A DNA stretch of 64,000 nucleotides. Origin: Phycisphaerae bacterium (GTDB taxonomy: Bacteria > Planctomycetota > Phycisphaerae > Phycisphaerales > SM1A02). The notes under the pieces are model-generated. The model saw only the letters and a list, made by a program, of their open reading frames with translations, was not told the DNA's origin and did no database searches. Within the stretch, counting starts at the first letter, position 1, and each line of letters starts with the position of its first letter. The position numbers and the translations under genes were made by a program. Below, one piece after another: positions 10,978 to 19,740 of the stretch. The stretch is from NCBI GenBank assembly GCA_002862305.1, contig PKCS01000028.1, positions 21,685 to 85,684 of the forward strand, in the 5' to 3' direction.

Positions 10978-11022
10978 CTCCCTGAGGCCCGAAATCCCCG
11001 TTTGCCGGCGTCCGAGAACCGA

Positions 11023-12321
11023 ATGTACCCAAGAGCCCTCCCCGTGCTGGTCACCGCCCTCTCCCCGCTGATGCTGCAGGGGTGCCTGTTCACGGTGACC
11101 GAGTCGGTCCCCTCCGGTTCGCGCCCGGTCCAGCTGGCCGATTTCTCAGACGCCTCCGACACCCCGCCGAGCATCGTCCAGCAGGTGCCACGCGAGGTCA
11201 TCGCCCCGCCGGAGGTGGTCACCACCACCCGGGAGACCCGGATCGGGGACACCGAGGTGAGCGAGACCAGGCGGGAGGTCATCGTGAATCAGCCCGGTAT
11301 CGGCCCCGAGGGTGCGGAGCTGGGTTCGATCGACTTCAACGAGACGGTCAAGACCGGCGTGCGCTGGCCGGTGGACGGCCTGGTGGGCCAGATCAACGGA
11401 CGCCCGGTCTTCGCCGCGGAGTTCTTCCTCCCGATCGAGGATCGCCTGATCCGTCTCGCGGCGGACTCGAATCCCGCGGAATCCCAGCGCGCGATCATCT
11501 CCCTCGTCCACGATCGATGGATGAGCTTCGTGAACAGCGAGCTGGTGGTCGCGGAAGCCGAGTCCGGGCTCAACCTCCAGATGCAGCAGGGCCTCTTCGC
11601 GTGGCTCGGGGAGCTCGAGAACGAGGTCACCGCCCAGCGCGGCGGGACCCGCTTCGGGGCCGAGAAGAGCCTGATGGACGAGACCGGGATGACCATGGAG
11701 GAGTTCCTCGACCAGCAGCGGAAGCTCGGACTCGCCGGTCAGTTGATCCGGAAGAGGGTCCAGCCGAGGGCGATCGTCTCCTGGCGTGACATCGAACAGA
11801 GCTACCGCGCCGACATCGATGTCTACATGCCACCCGGACAGGTGGTCATCGGCCGGATCCTGCTGCTGAACCGCCGCGACGCCGACAAGATCGCACGCGT
11901 CCGACAGGCCTTCGCCGAGGGGCGCTCCCTGCAGGACGTGGCGGTCGAGCTGGGCATCAAGGACGACGGGGAATGGCGGACCTTCACCCTCGACAACCGC
12001 GACGTGAGCGACCTCTCCGACCTGAAGCAGGAAGTGCGCGACGGGCTCAAGGGGCTCGAGGTGGGGATGCCCACCGCCGCGATCGAGGGCAGGACCTCCA
12101 CCAGCTGGTACTGCGTGCTGCGATACATCGTGCCCCCCGCTCGGAGCATCTTCGATACCGGGGTCCAGCTCGGCATCCGGAACCGGCTCGAGGGCATACG
12201 CTACGACCTCGAGGAGCAGAAGTACCTCGAATCGCTCCGCAGGCGGTGGGTCAACGACGAGATCTCCAAGATGGAGCTTCGCCTGATCGACATCGCGTTG
12301 CGGCGCTACTGGCAACCCTAG
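11023..12321 (+). CDS. SurA/parvulin-like peptidyl-prolyl isomerase lipoprotein
   Basis: 432 aa. The N-terminus MYPRALPVLVTALSPLMLQ followed by Gly-Cys gives a lipoprotein-like signal with the lipid Cys at 21. A chaperone-like helical section follows (about 110-260; it begins VGQINGRPVFAAEFF). A parvulin-like section around 270-370 (VVIGRILLLNRRDADKIARV onward) comes next, and a C-terminal helix closes the protein. The architecture is like SurA/PrsA folding factors for exported proteins. The parvulin section is divergent, so catalytic activity is uncertain. It is convergent with yraN, with 4 nt of overlap at the ends. Confidence 0.75.
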   Translation: MYPRALPVLVTALSPLMLQGCLFTVTESVPSGSRPVQLADFSDASDTPPSIVQQVPREVIAPPEVVTTTRETRIGDTEVSETRREVIVNQPGIGPEGAELGSIDFNETVKTGVRWPVDGLVGQINGRPVFAAEFFLPIEDRLIRLAADSNPAESQRAIISLVHDRWMSFVNSELVVAEAESGLNLQMQQGLFAWLGELENEVTAQRGGTRFGAEKSLMDETGMTMEEFLDQQRKLGLAGQLIRKRVQPRAIVSWRDIEQSYRADIDVYMPPGQVVIGRILLLNRRDADKIARVRQAFAEGRSLQDVAVELGIKDDGEWRTFTLDNRDVSDLSDLKQEVRDGLKGLEVGMPTAAIEGRTSTSWYCVLRYIVPPARSIFDTGVQLGIRNRLEGIRYDLEEQKYLESLRRRWVNDEISKMELRLIDIALRRYWQP

Positions 12322-12722
12322 CGCCCGCCGATCGCCCCGGGCCGCCCCCCTTGCCCGCGATGGAGGACCCGGAACCCCTCGAGCGCGGTGACCGAGGACC
12401 CTCCCCCCGAACAGTCCACGAGGATCCCGTCCACCCGCAGTCCGTGGCCGGCGAGCAGGCCGGCTCGCTCGAGGGCCCGGGCCGCGGCCGCGATCCGATG
12501 GCGCTTGCGTCGGTCCAGGGCGGCACCCGCGGCACGCACGCCCGACGCGCTCGCCTTCACCTCCACGATCACCACGTCCACGCCGTCCGGGCTCAGCAGG
12601 AGCAGGTCCACCTCGCTGCGGCCGAGTCGCAGGTTCCTCGCAAGGATCCGGTATCCCCTTCGCCGGTAGTGGCGTGCCGCCACCCGTTCCCCGCGCCGTC
12701 CCAGTGCCTGCGTCGCCGACAT
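12318..12722 (-). CDS. YraN/UPF0102 family predicted endonuclease
   Basis: 134 aa. The family signature is clear: a Gly-rich start (ALGRRGERVAARHYRRRGY), R-S-E-V-D-L at 35-40 and IVEVKAS at 52-58, which give the Asp39, Glu54 and Lys56 of an endonuclease-like fold. The cellular role of the family is not settled; Holliday-junction-like processing has been proposed from fold similarity. ATG at 12722 has GGGGAGG upstream. Confidence 0.88.
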   Translation of the reverse strand: MSATQALGRRGERVAARHYRRRGYRILARNLRLGRSEVDLLLLSPDGVDVVIVEVKASASGVRAAGAALDRRKRHRIAAAARALERAGLLAGHGLRVDGILVDCSGGGSSVTALEGFRVLHRGQGGRPGAIGGR

Positions 12723-12807
12723 GCCGCCACCTCCCCGTCACCCGGACCCTAGCCCCCCTGGTCATGAAATCCCGTCGAACTGCACAAACGCCTCGCCCGG
12801 GACCCGC

Positions 12808-12813
12808 TAGGCT
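12808..12813 (+). promoter_or_regulatory. -10 element of a probable leaderless gene
   Basis: TAGGCT ends 6 nt before the ATG at 12820, and no Shine-Dalgarno sequence fits between them. Confidence 0.55.
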
Positions 12814-12819
12814 GAGCCC

Positions 12820-13485
12820 ATGAGCGCTTCCTCCCCCAGTCCCGACCACGACGCTCGCGACTCGAGTGATCCCCTGGCGGCCTATCGATCCGCGGTCCGC
12901 AGTCTCGGTCCCGGCTTCGGCGCGACCCTCTGGGCCTCGCCCGCCACCCAGATCCTGCGCTTCGACGTGCTGATCGACCTCCTCGGCCCGCATCGCCTGC
13001 GGGACCGGGTGGTGCTGGACCTCGGGTGCGGGGACGCGGCACTCGGACAGCGTCTCCTCGATCGGGGCATCAAGGTCGGGCGGTACGTGGGGATCGACGG
13101 GGTCCTCGAACAGGTGGAGTCGGCCCGGGGCCGCGGCCTGGCGGATGCCACCCTCGTCTGCGAGGACCTGCTCGCCTCCCCAGGGAGCCTGGGGCGGTTC
13201 GGGGGGGAGGTCGCCCTGATCTCCGGTACCCTCAACACCATGAGCGAGGAGCAGGCCCGGACCCTGGTCGCGGAGGCGTTCTCGTCGGTCTCCATCGGGG
13301 TGGGCTTCAATTTCCTCTCCGATCGTCCTGCCTCCCATCGCCGGGACTCGGATCTGGGTCCGGCCCGTCGGCACGACGTCCTGGGCTGGATCGACTTCGC
13401 CCTGTCCCTCTCCCCCCTGGTCAGCTTCCGGCAGGACCACCTCGAGGGCCACGACGCCGCGATCCTCGTCACCCACCACACTTGA
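12820..13485 (+). CDS. SAM-dependent methyltransferase
   Basis: 221 aa. VVLDLGCGDAALG at 64-76 is motif I of class I SAM methyltransferases, followed by the acidic post-I strand (YVGIDGVL). The N-terminal part resembles class I enzymes acting on small molecules or RNA. The substrate is not deducible. No ribosome site precedes the ATG; a TAGGCT hexamer stands 6 nt before it, so translation is probably leaderless. The amidotransferase gene follows after 34 nt with its own -10. Confidence 0.8.
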   Translation: MSASSPSPDHDARDSSDPLAAYRSAVRSLGPGFGATLWASPATQILRFDVLIDLLGPHRLRDRVVLDLGCGDAALGQRLLDRGIKVGRYVGIDGVLEQVESARGRGLADATLVCEDLLASPGSLGRFGGEVALISGTLNTMSEEQARTLVAEAFSSVSIGVGFNFLSDRPASHRRDSDLGPARRHDVLGWIDFALSLSPLVSFRQDHLEGHDAAILVTHHT

Positions 13486-13505
13486 GCTGGGGGGGGCGCA
13501 GCGTC

Positions 13506-13511
13506 TAAGCT
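13506..13511 (+). promoter_or_regulatory. -10 element of a probable leaderless gene
   Basis: TAAGCT ends 8 nt before the ATG at 13520. Confidence 0.5.
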
Positions 13512-13519
13512 GGCAGGTC

Positions 13520-14266
13520 ATGCCTACCCTCATCATCCAGAACGGTGCCTTGAGTCCACCCGGAACCGCCCTCGAGGTCCTCAGGAACCACGGACACTCG
13601 ATCCGCCTCGTCGAGGTCTTCAACGGCCATCCACTGCCCGGCGACCTGGACGACGTGGACTCGATCATCTGCTGCGGCGGCGAGCAATCCGCTCGCAGCG
13701 ACCTCGACGACCCGCTGATCGTCGCGGAGTGCGAGTTGCTGGCGGCGGCGCACGAGCAGGGGATCCCCGTGCTGGGCCTGTGCCTGGGGGCCCAGCTGCT
13801 CGCCCGCGCCCTGGGGGGGACGGTCGCCCGGATGGATCCCGGCCCCGAGGTGGGCTTCGTCGAGCTGGCCCTGACCCCCGCGGGTCGGGAGGACGCCCTC
13901 TACAAGGGCATTCCGTGGTGGTCACGGCAGTTCTGCTGGCACGAGGACGAGATCACGACCCTGCCGCCCGGCGGACGACTGCTGGCCACCGGCAAGGACG
14001 TGACCAACCAGGCCTTCGTGGTGGGCACCACCAGCTACGGGCTGCAGTACCACCCCGAGTTCGGGGAGTCGGCCCTGCGCGAGCATTGCGAGCGCACGGA
14101 TTCCTTCGCGGAGTCTGGAGGTGGGTCCGAGGCCCTGATGCGTGACCTCCAGGCGCACGGCCCCGACTTTCTGCGCCACGCCCAGCGGTTCTTCGAGTCG
14201 GTCGCCCTCTTCCTCATGCCCGTCGATCGCATCAACGCGGGCATTCCCAAGGACATCTCGCACTGA
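13520..14266 (+). CDS. Stand-alone class I glutamine amidotransferase
   Basis: 248 aa. GLCLGAQ gives the nucleophile Cys88, and QYHPE gives His178 and Glu180, so the Cys-His-Glu triad is complete. The overall pattern is that of GMP-synthase-like amidotransferases (YfeJ/GuaA-like), with a 65-residue C-terminal extension. There is no synthetase partner next to it. It may act on gamma-glutamyl substrates or supply ammonia to a distant partner; this is not deducible here. Confidence 0.82.
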   Translation: MPTLIIQNGALSPPGTALEVLRNHGHSIRLVEVFNGHPLPGDLDDVDSIICCGGEQSARSDLDDPLIVAECELLAAAHEQGIPVLGLCLGAQLLARALGGTVARMDPGPEVGFVELALTPAGREDALYKGIPWWSRQFCWHEDEITTLPPGGRLLATGKDVTNQAFVVGTTSYGLQYHPEFGESALREHCERTDSFAESGGGSEALMRDLQAHGPDFLRHAQRFFESVALFLMPVDRINAGIPKDISH

Positions 14267-14329
14267 CGACGTGCCGGGTCCCGGGTCAGTGCCGCTCGCG
14301 GGGCGTACCGGTGGGGCAGGGGCGCTGGG

Positions 14330-16342
14330 TCAGACGTTGGCCTTGGCGGGCCTGGGCTGCTCGGCCGGGGCACCCTCGACATCGCAGACCACGCGGATGG
14401 TGCGGGAGATGCCGTTGGCATCGATTCCGACCTCCTCGAGCTGCTCGGCCCTCGAGCCCTGTCGAATCCACCGCTCGGGCATCCCCAGGCGGGTGACGCG
14501 ACTGGCGTCAAGCCCCATCTCGCTGCAGGCAAGGAGCACCTGCGCCCCGAAGCCGCCCGGCAGCCCGTGGTCCTCGACCGTGATGATCGGTACCCCGGCC
14601 TCGCAGAGGCGGCGGATCAGCTGTGCGTCGACCGGCTTCGCGAAGCGAGCGTCGTAGACCTCGACCGAGTAGTCCCCGGCGAGCTGGTCGGAGGCGATGA
14701 TCGCGTCGATGACGGTGGTGCCGTAGGCCAGCACCGCGACGTCCGGCTGGTCGTGCCGGACCAGGTCCCGGGCCTTGCCGTGCTCGAAGGGGGGCGCGGC
14801 CCCGAAACGCTCCTCCACCAGCATGCTGACGTTGTCGCGCGGATAGCGGATCGCACTGATCCCCTCCTCGTAGTCCCTCATGTAGGCCAGGCCCTGCCGG
14901 AGGCTCGACTCGTCGCACGGTGCGAGCAGTGCCGCCTGCGGGAGCACCGAGAGCAGGGCGATGTCGCAGAAGCCCTGGTGGACGGCGCCGTCGCCACCCA
15001 CGCAGCCCGCCCGGTCCAGGCAGAGCCGGACCGCGTGTCCCTGCAGGGCGACCTCCTGGAAGGCCTGGTCGAAGGCACGCTGCAGGAAGGTCGAGTAGAC
15101 GGCGAAGAACGGCTTGAACCCGGTCTTCGCCAGCCCTGCCATCATGTCCATGGCGTGGCTCTCGCAGATGCCGGTGTCCCAGCTGCGTTCCGGCCAGCGC
15201 TCCATGATCGAGGTGAGTCCGGTCCCGTCCGGCATCGCCGCGGTGCAGGTCACCGCGCGGTCGTCGGACTCCATGACCTCCGCGAGGGCGGAGGAGAAGG
15301 CGGCGGTGTAGGACCGGCCCGACTTCCTGAGCTCGACCCGGCAGCTGCTGGTGATCCGGTCCCGGTCCGCCCCCTGCTCGCCGTCCGCGCCGTCGGTCAC
15401 GTCGAAGGCGGGGGGGGAGTGGAAGGTGGTCGCGTTGCCTTCGGCGAAGGCGAAGCCCTTGCCCTTCACGGTCTTGACGTGGAGCACCATGGGGCGCTCG
15501 AATCGCTTGGCCTCGTTGAGGAACTCGATCAGGGTGGGAAGATCGTGCCCGTCGATCGGACCGACGGTGACCAGCCCGAACTTCTCGAACCAGGCGTCCT
15601 CCGCGAGCATCGCCTTGCTCGCCTCGCCCATGCGGTGGTAGAGGTCGGCCGCGAGCTCGCCGCCGGGCAGTCGCCTGGCCAGCTCCTTGGCCGCCTTGCG
15701 GAAGCCGCCGTAGGTGTCGCTCAGCCGCACCCGGTCGAAGTACTGGGCCACCGCGCCCTGGGGCTTGGCGATGGACATCCCGTTGTCGTTGAGGATCACC
15801 AGGAACTGCCGCTTGAGGGTGCCCGCGTTGTTGAGCCCCTCCATGGCGAGTCCGTTCACGATCGAGGCGTCGCCGATCAGGCTGACCACTCGGCGCCCGT
15901 CGGGATTCTCGTCGGAGAAGGATTCGCCATTGAGCTGGTCGCCGCGGGCCATGCCCACCGCGGTCGAGATCGCGGTGCCCGCATGCCCGACCGAGAAGAG
16001 GTCGAAGGCGCTCTCCATCGGCTCCGGGAATCCCGCCATGCCCCCTCGCTTGCGCAGGCGGTCCAGCAGGTCCTGCCGGCCGGTGAGCAGCTTGTGCGGG
16101 TAGCACTGGTGGCCGACGTCGAAGAGCAGCCGGTCGCTCTCGAAGTCGAAGACGTAGTGCAGGGCGATGGTCAGCTCCACCACCCCGAGGTTCGGGGCGA
16201 GGTGTCCACCGCTCTTGGAGACCTGCTCGCAGATCGCGAACCTGATCTCGGCCGCCAGCGACTCGAGCTCGGCGATCGACAGGGACTTCAGGTCCCTGGG
16301 GGACTGTATGCGGGGCAGCTGGGTGAATTCCAAACCGGTCAC
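14330..16342 (-). CDS. dxs: 1-deoxy-D-xylulose-5-phosphate synthase
   Basis: 670 aa thiamine-diphosphate enzyme that condenses pyruvate and glyceraldehyde 3-phosphate, the first step of the MEP isoprenoid route. It has GHQCYPHKLLTGR (78-89) and the ThDP motif G157-D158-A-S with NDN at 185-187. The catalytic Glu394 lies in GICESHAMDMMAGLA, where most family members have IAEQHA. YSTFLQRAFDQ and DRAGCVGGDGAVHQG follow. The start is GTG at 16342 with AGGAAGGG upstream and a TATGAT -10 at 16384-16389. It lies 61 nt after the polyprenyl synthase gene on the same strand, a familiar ispA-dxs order. Confidence 0.94.
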   Translation of the reverse strand: MTGLEFTQLPRIQSPRDLKSLSIAELESLAAEIRFAICEQVSKSGGHLAPNLGVVELTIALHYVFDFESDRLLFDVGHQCYPHKLLTGRQDLLDRLRKRGGMAGFPEPMESAFDLFSVGHAGTAISTAVGMARGDQLNGESFSDENPDGRRVVSLIGDASIVNGLAMEGLNNAGTLKRQFLVILNDNGMSIAKPQGAVAQYFDRVRLSDTYGGFRKAAKELARRLPGGELAADLYHRMGEASKAMLAEDAWFEKFGLVTVGPIDGHDLPTLIEFLNEAKRFERPMVLHVKTVKGKGFAFAEGNATTFHSPPAFDVTDGADGEQGADRDRITSSCRVELRKSGRSYTAAFSSALAEVMESDDRAVTCTAAMPDGTGLTSIMERWPERSWDTGICESHAMDMMAGLAKTGFKPFFAVYSTFLQRAFDQAFQEVALQGHAVRLCLDRAGCVGGDGAVHQGFCDIALLSVLPQAALLAPCDESSLRQGLAYMRDYEEGISAIRYPRDNVSMLVEERFGAAPPFEHGKARDLVRHDQPDVAVLAYGTTVIDAIIASDQLAGDYSVEVYDARFAKPVDAQLIRRLCEAGVPIITVEDHGLPGGFGAQVLLACSEMGLDASRVTRLGMPERWIRQGSRAEQLEEVGIDANGISRTIRVVCDVEGAPAEQPRPAKANV

Positions 16343-16383
16343 ATCCCTTCCTGGGGGAGGGCCACAGTGGGCCGAACCGTCAC

Positions 16384-16389
16384 ATCATA
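16384..16389 (-). promoter_or_regulatory. Candidate -10 for dxs
   Basis: GACTATGAT on the minus strand, giving a leader of about 35 nt. The GACTAT core also precedes the genes starting at 46963, 55394 and 63279. Confidence 0.4.
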
Positions 16390-16403
16390 GTCAGGATCCG
16401 CGC

Positions 16404-17291
16404 TCAGCGGGTCCTTCGTGCGAGACTTGCGGTCAACTCGCGAAGGGGGCTGCTGCCTGCTCCACACGCCTCGAGGGCCGATTCCGCGGCCTGCTCGAGG
16501 GATTCGATGGTTCGTTTCGTCCCCTCGATGCCATGGACCGCGGGGTAGGTCCGCTTCCCCTGGTCCCGGTCCTTGCCCGCGGTCTTCCCGAGGTGCTGGG
16601 TGGACTGGGTCTCGTCGAGGAGGTCGTCGACCACCTGGAACATGAGCCCCACCGCCTCGCCCCAGCGTCCCATGGCGTCCACCACCGCCGGGGGGGCGTC
16701 GGCGGCGAGCGCCCCGCAGCGTGCGGAGCCCCGGATCAGCGCCGCGGTCTTGTTGCGGTGGATCAGCTCCAGCATCCCGGGCTCGTCCAGGTCCTCCGGG
16801 GTTCCCCCGAGGGTGTCCCAGGACTGCCCCTCGATCATGGCGATGGTCGCCTCGCCGACCTCCCGCGCGATCTGGTCCGCTCGATGGTCGCTCTCCGAGG
16901 CGACGACCATCGCCATCGACTGCAGCACGTCGCCGGCCAGGATCGCGGTGCACTCGCCGAACTGCCGGTGGACCGTGGGCCGTCCCCGACGGAGGTCGTC
17001 GTCGTCGAGGGCCGGCAGGTCGTCGTGGATCAGGCTGAACGCATGGATCAGCTCGAACGCGCAGGCCGCGGGGATGGCCTGGCTGCCGGGGGCGCCGGCC
17101 AGCTCGCAGGCCCGGCAGGCGATCAGTGGCCGGACGCGCTTGCCCCCGCCGAGCACCGCGTATTCGGCGGCCTCCCGAAGTCCGACGTGGCGGATCCGCT
17201 GCAGGTAGGTCTCGAGGGCGCGGTCGATCCGCTCGCGGATCGCATCGTCCCCCTCGGCGGGAACGGGTGCTGGGTGTCCGGTCTGGTTCAT
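16404..17291 (-). CDS. ispA: Short-chain polyprenyl synthase (farnesyl/geranylgeranyl diphosphate synthase)
   Basis: 295 aa trans-prenyltransferase that adds isopentenyl diphosphate to allylic diphosphates. GGGKRVRPL is at 48-56. The first Asp-rich motif, HDDLPALDDDDLRRG, begins at 89. The second is VVDDLLDE at 220-227. The two-residue insertion in the first motif is the bacterial FPP/GGPP type. Product length cannot be read from the sequence alone. TAAGAT ends 7 nt before the ATG with no ribosome site, so the mRNA is probably leaderless. It is divergent from the ExbB-like gene. Confidence 0.9.
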   Translation of the reverse strand: MNQTGHPAPVPAEGDDAIRERIDRALETYLQRIRHVGLREAAEYAVLGGGKRVRPLIACRACELAGAPGSQAIPAACAFELIHAFSLIHDDLPALDDDDLRRGRPTVHRQFGECTAILAGDVLQSMAMVVASESDHRADQIAREVGEATIAMIEGQSWDTLGGTPEDLDEPGMLELIHRNKTAALIRGSARCGALAADAPPAVVDAMGRWGEAVGLMFQVVDDLLDETQSTQHLGKTAGKDRDQGKRTYPAVHGIEGTKRTIESLEQAAESALEACGAGSSPLRELTASLARRTR

Positions 17292-17298
17292 GAGGATG

Positions 17299-17304
17299 AT
17301 CTTA
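17299..17304 (-). promoter_or_regulatory. -10 element of probable leaderless ispA
   Basis: TAAGAT on the minus strand, 7 nt before the ATG at 17291. Confidence 0.5.
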
Positions 17305-17353
17305 ATCGCCGGGCAACCCTCGGTGGGGGGCCACGGCCCAGTATGGAAAACCT

Positions 17354-17359
17354 TATGAT
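17354..17359 (+). promoter_or_regulatory. -10 element of a probable leaderless gene
   Basis: TATGAT ends 6 nt before the ATG at 17366. Confidence 0.55.
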
Positions 17360-17365
17360 GAGGCC

Positions 17366-17989
17366 ATGGGAGACCTGCTGCAGAGACTCGGTGAACTGAT
17401 GGACCAGGGCGGCTTCGTGATGTGGCCGCTGCTGTTCATGAGCATCTTCACCATCGCGCTTTCCTTCGAGCGGCTGGTGTTCTGGCTGCGGGTCAACAGC
17501 TCCGCCAAGCTCCGCTTCGGCAAGTTCATGTCCGCCCTCCACGTCGGCAGCACCGCCCGGGTGCGCGACATCGCCGCCAAGGACGACTCGCCCTACGGCG
17601 AACTCGCCGATCGCCTGGCCCAGGGGGAGGGGGACGCGGACTCCATCAGCGTCGAGGTCGTGGAGTACCAGCGACCACGCATCGAGCGGTACATGCTGGT
17701 GTTCTCGACCATCGTGACCGCGGCCCCCATGCTCGGGATCCTCGGCACCGTGCTCGGCATCATCCGGAGCTTCGAGCTGCTCGGGGCGCAGGAGACGATC
17801 ACCGACCCCCGGGAGATCTCCGCCGGGATCGCCGAGGCGCTGCTGACCACCGCCTTCGGCCTGGTGGTGGCCCTCATCGCACTCGTGCCCTACATGGCCT
17901 GCCGGGGGCAGATCGAGCGGGCGATCTGCCGCTTCGAGGCCATGACCGCCGCCGCGCGAGGCAAATTCGTCGACCCCTCATCGGACTGA
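17366..17989 (+). CDS. MotA/TolQ/ExbB-type proton channel protein
   Basis: 207 aa with one N-terminal helix (about 17-38), a cytosolic loop and two C-terminal helices (about 112-135 and 160-185). The conserved core APMLGILGTVLGIIRSFELLG and the later TTAFGLVVALIALVPY are the MotA/ExbB signature. Such proteins form pentamers that convert proton flow into work with an ExbD/TolR/MotB partner. No such partner is encoded next to it; the next gene is an FHA-PP2C protein. Whether it serves a TonB/Tol-like or motor role is open. Confidence 0.82.
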   Translation: MGDLLQRLGELMDQGGFVMWPLLFMSIFTIALSFERLVFWLRVNSSAKLRFGKFMSALHVGSTARVRDIAAKDDSPYGELADRLAQGEGDADSISVEVVEYQRPRIERYMLVFSTIVTAAPMLGILGTVLGIIRSFELLGAQETITDPREISAGIAEALLTTAFGLVVALIALVPYMACRGQIERAICRFEAMTAAARGKFVDPSSD

Positions 17990-18053
17990 GGCGCGTCCCC
18001 CCCCCGGCCCGGACCCTCGCGCGATTTCCACCCAGGAGCAGGACCACCACCCC

Positions 18054-19721
18054 ATGAACGACGACGCCACCAGCAGCAGCGACACCGACGGACGCGAGCC
18101 CCTGGAACTCTCGATCACCGGCCCGGGCATGTCGGAGAACCTCTCGCTGACCAACCCCGAGTGCATGGTCGGACGTGCGCTCGAATCGGACCTCCAGCTG
18201 CCCGATGCCGCGGTCTCCCGTCGCCACGCCCGATTCGTGCACGACGGCACCAGCTGGTGCGTCGAGGACCTGGGCTCCCGCCACGGCACCGAGATCGGGG
18301 GGGCGAGGATCCCCTCGGAGCGTCCGGTCCCCGTCTCCCCCGGCGAGCGCATCGTGATCCGCCCCTACGTGATCAGGGTCACCGGCGACGCGCAGGAACG
18401 AACCACCATCTTCGCCAAGGACGACAGCGACACCTTGCTCTCGGACTCCGTGGCCGCGGTCCCCGAATCCGAGCTTGAGGTCCTGGCCTCGCGTCGCCTC
18501 GGGCTCCTCATGGATTCCGCGGCCTCGATCCAGCAGGCGATCGACGTGGGGCTCATGGGCTCCGCCGCGATCGACGCGATCCTCGCGGGCACCGAGTTCG
18601 GGCGGGCGTTCGTGCTGGCGCCGGTGGGGGGGTCGGTCGAGCAGATCGAGATCATCAGCTCACGGGCGCGGATCGGCGCCTCCGAGGACACCGAGCAGGA
18701 TCCCATCAGCCGGACCCTGCTCCGGGCCGCGGAATCCGGGCGCGTGGTCCGGCTCCGCGACGAGCCGGACATCCAGGCGGCGGTCTCCATCGTCGGGGCG
18801 GGCGTCAAGGAGGCCCTCTGCGTCCCGATCCGGGTGGGCGAGGGGATCGAGGCCTACCTGTACCTGGACGCCAGCGCCTCGAGCGGGAGCGACGGCTCCG
18901 ACACCGCGGCGTTCTGTTCGGCGATCGGGCGGCTGTGCGGGCTCGCGATGGCGAACATCGAACGCATCGACCTCCAGACCAAGCAGGCGCGACTGGTCCA
19001 GGAGCTGCAGGCCGCCCAGATGGTCCAGAAACGGATGGCGCCACCGGAGTCCGGTGCGATGTGCGGGGTCAAGTGGGAGCTCCGGGTGGTCCCCGGAACC
19101 ATCGTGGCGGGCGACCTCGTCGGCGCCTGCTCGACCCCCGACGACACCCCGATCGTCTTCCTCGGGGACGTCGCGGGCAAGGGAGCGGCCGCCGGGCTCC
19201 TCATGGCGGCCCTCGAGGCACGGCTCATCGCCGAGAGCGAGCGCGGCACCGACGTGGGGCAGATGATCTGCAACGCCAACAACGCCATCATGCGGGTCAC
19301 CGACGCCGCGGAGTTCATCACCCTCTGGACCGTGAGCTTCGACCGCGCGGCCGGGACCGCCACCTGCGTCGATTCCGGCCACGGCTACTGCGCGATCGTG
19401 CGGGCCGACGGGGGGATCGAGCAGGTGCAGATCGACGGCGGGCCTCCGGTCGGGGTCGTCCCGAACTTCCCCTACGAGGGCGTGACCGTCCCCTTCCACC
19501 CCGGCGACCGGATGGTGATCTTCAGCGACGGGCTCGCGGAGCAGCAGGGGCCCGACAAGGAGATGTTCAACTTCGAGCGGGTGATCGACTCGCTCGGGAA
19601 GTCCACCGGCGAGCAGGACGACGTCAACCGGCTCTACGACGCGCTGGAGGCGTTCGCGGGCCCGCGTCCCTGGCAGGACGACGTCACGATCATGAGCGTC
19701 AGCTTCGACGAGGGCGCCTGA
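18054..19721 (+). CDS. FHA-GAF-PP2C (SpoIIE/RsbU-type) serine phosphatase
   Basis: 555 aa. The FHA domain at about 20-110 has GRALESDL, SRRHA and DLGSRHGTE, the phosphothreonine-binding signature. A GAF-like segment spans about 145-300. A coiled linker (about 302-325; QAAQMVQKRMAPP) leads to a PP2C domain at about 335-555, with GDLVGA, GDVAGKGAAA, DSGHGY and SDGLAEQQG supplying metal-binding acidic residues. This build fits an environmental-signal phosphatase acting in partner switching on anti-sigma antagonists. No such partner gene is beside it. AGGAG lies upstream. It follows the ExbB-like gene by 64 nt. Confidence 0.85.
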   Translation: MNDDATSSSDTDGREPLELSITGPGMSENLSLTNPECMVGRALESDLQLPDAAVSRRHARFVHDGTSWCVEDLGSRHGTEIGGARIPSERPVPVSPGERIVIRPYVIRVTGDAQERTTIFAKDDSDTLLSDSVAAVPESELEVLASRRLGLLMDSAASIQQAIDVGLMGSAAIDAILAGTEFGRAFVLAPVGGSVEQIEIISSRARIGASEDTEQDPISRTLLRAAESGRVVRLRDEPDIQAAVSIVGAGVKEALCVPIRVGEGIEAYLYLDASASSGSDGSDTAAFCSAIGRLCGLAMANIERIDLQTKQARLVQELQAAQMVQKRMAPPESGAMCGVKWELRVVPGTIVAGDLVGACSTPDDTPIVFLGDVAGKGAAAGLLMAALEARLIAESERGTDVGQMICNANNAIMRVTDAAEFITLWTVSFDRAAGTATCVDSGHGYCAIVRADGGIEQVQIDGGPPVGVVPNFPYEGVTVPFHPGDRMVIFSDGLAEQQGPDKEMFNFERVIDSLGKSTGEQDDVNRLYDALEAFAGPRPWQDDVTIMSVSFDEGA

Positions 19722-19740
19722 CCCGGCCGGGCCCGGTGGT

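Noticed and set aside
11146..13668. Minus-strand 840-codon open frame
   Set aside because: Antisense to the SurA-like and methyltransferase genes and in conflict with yraN, which is in another frame.
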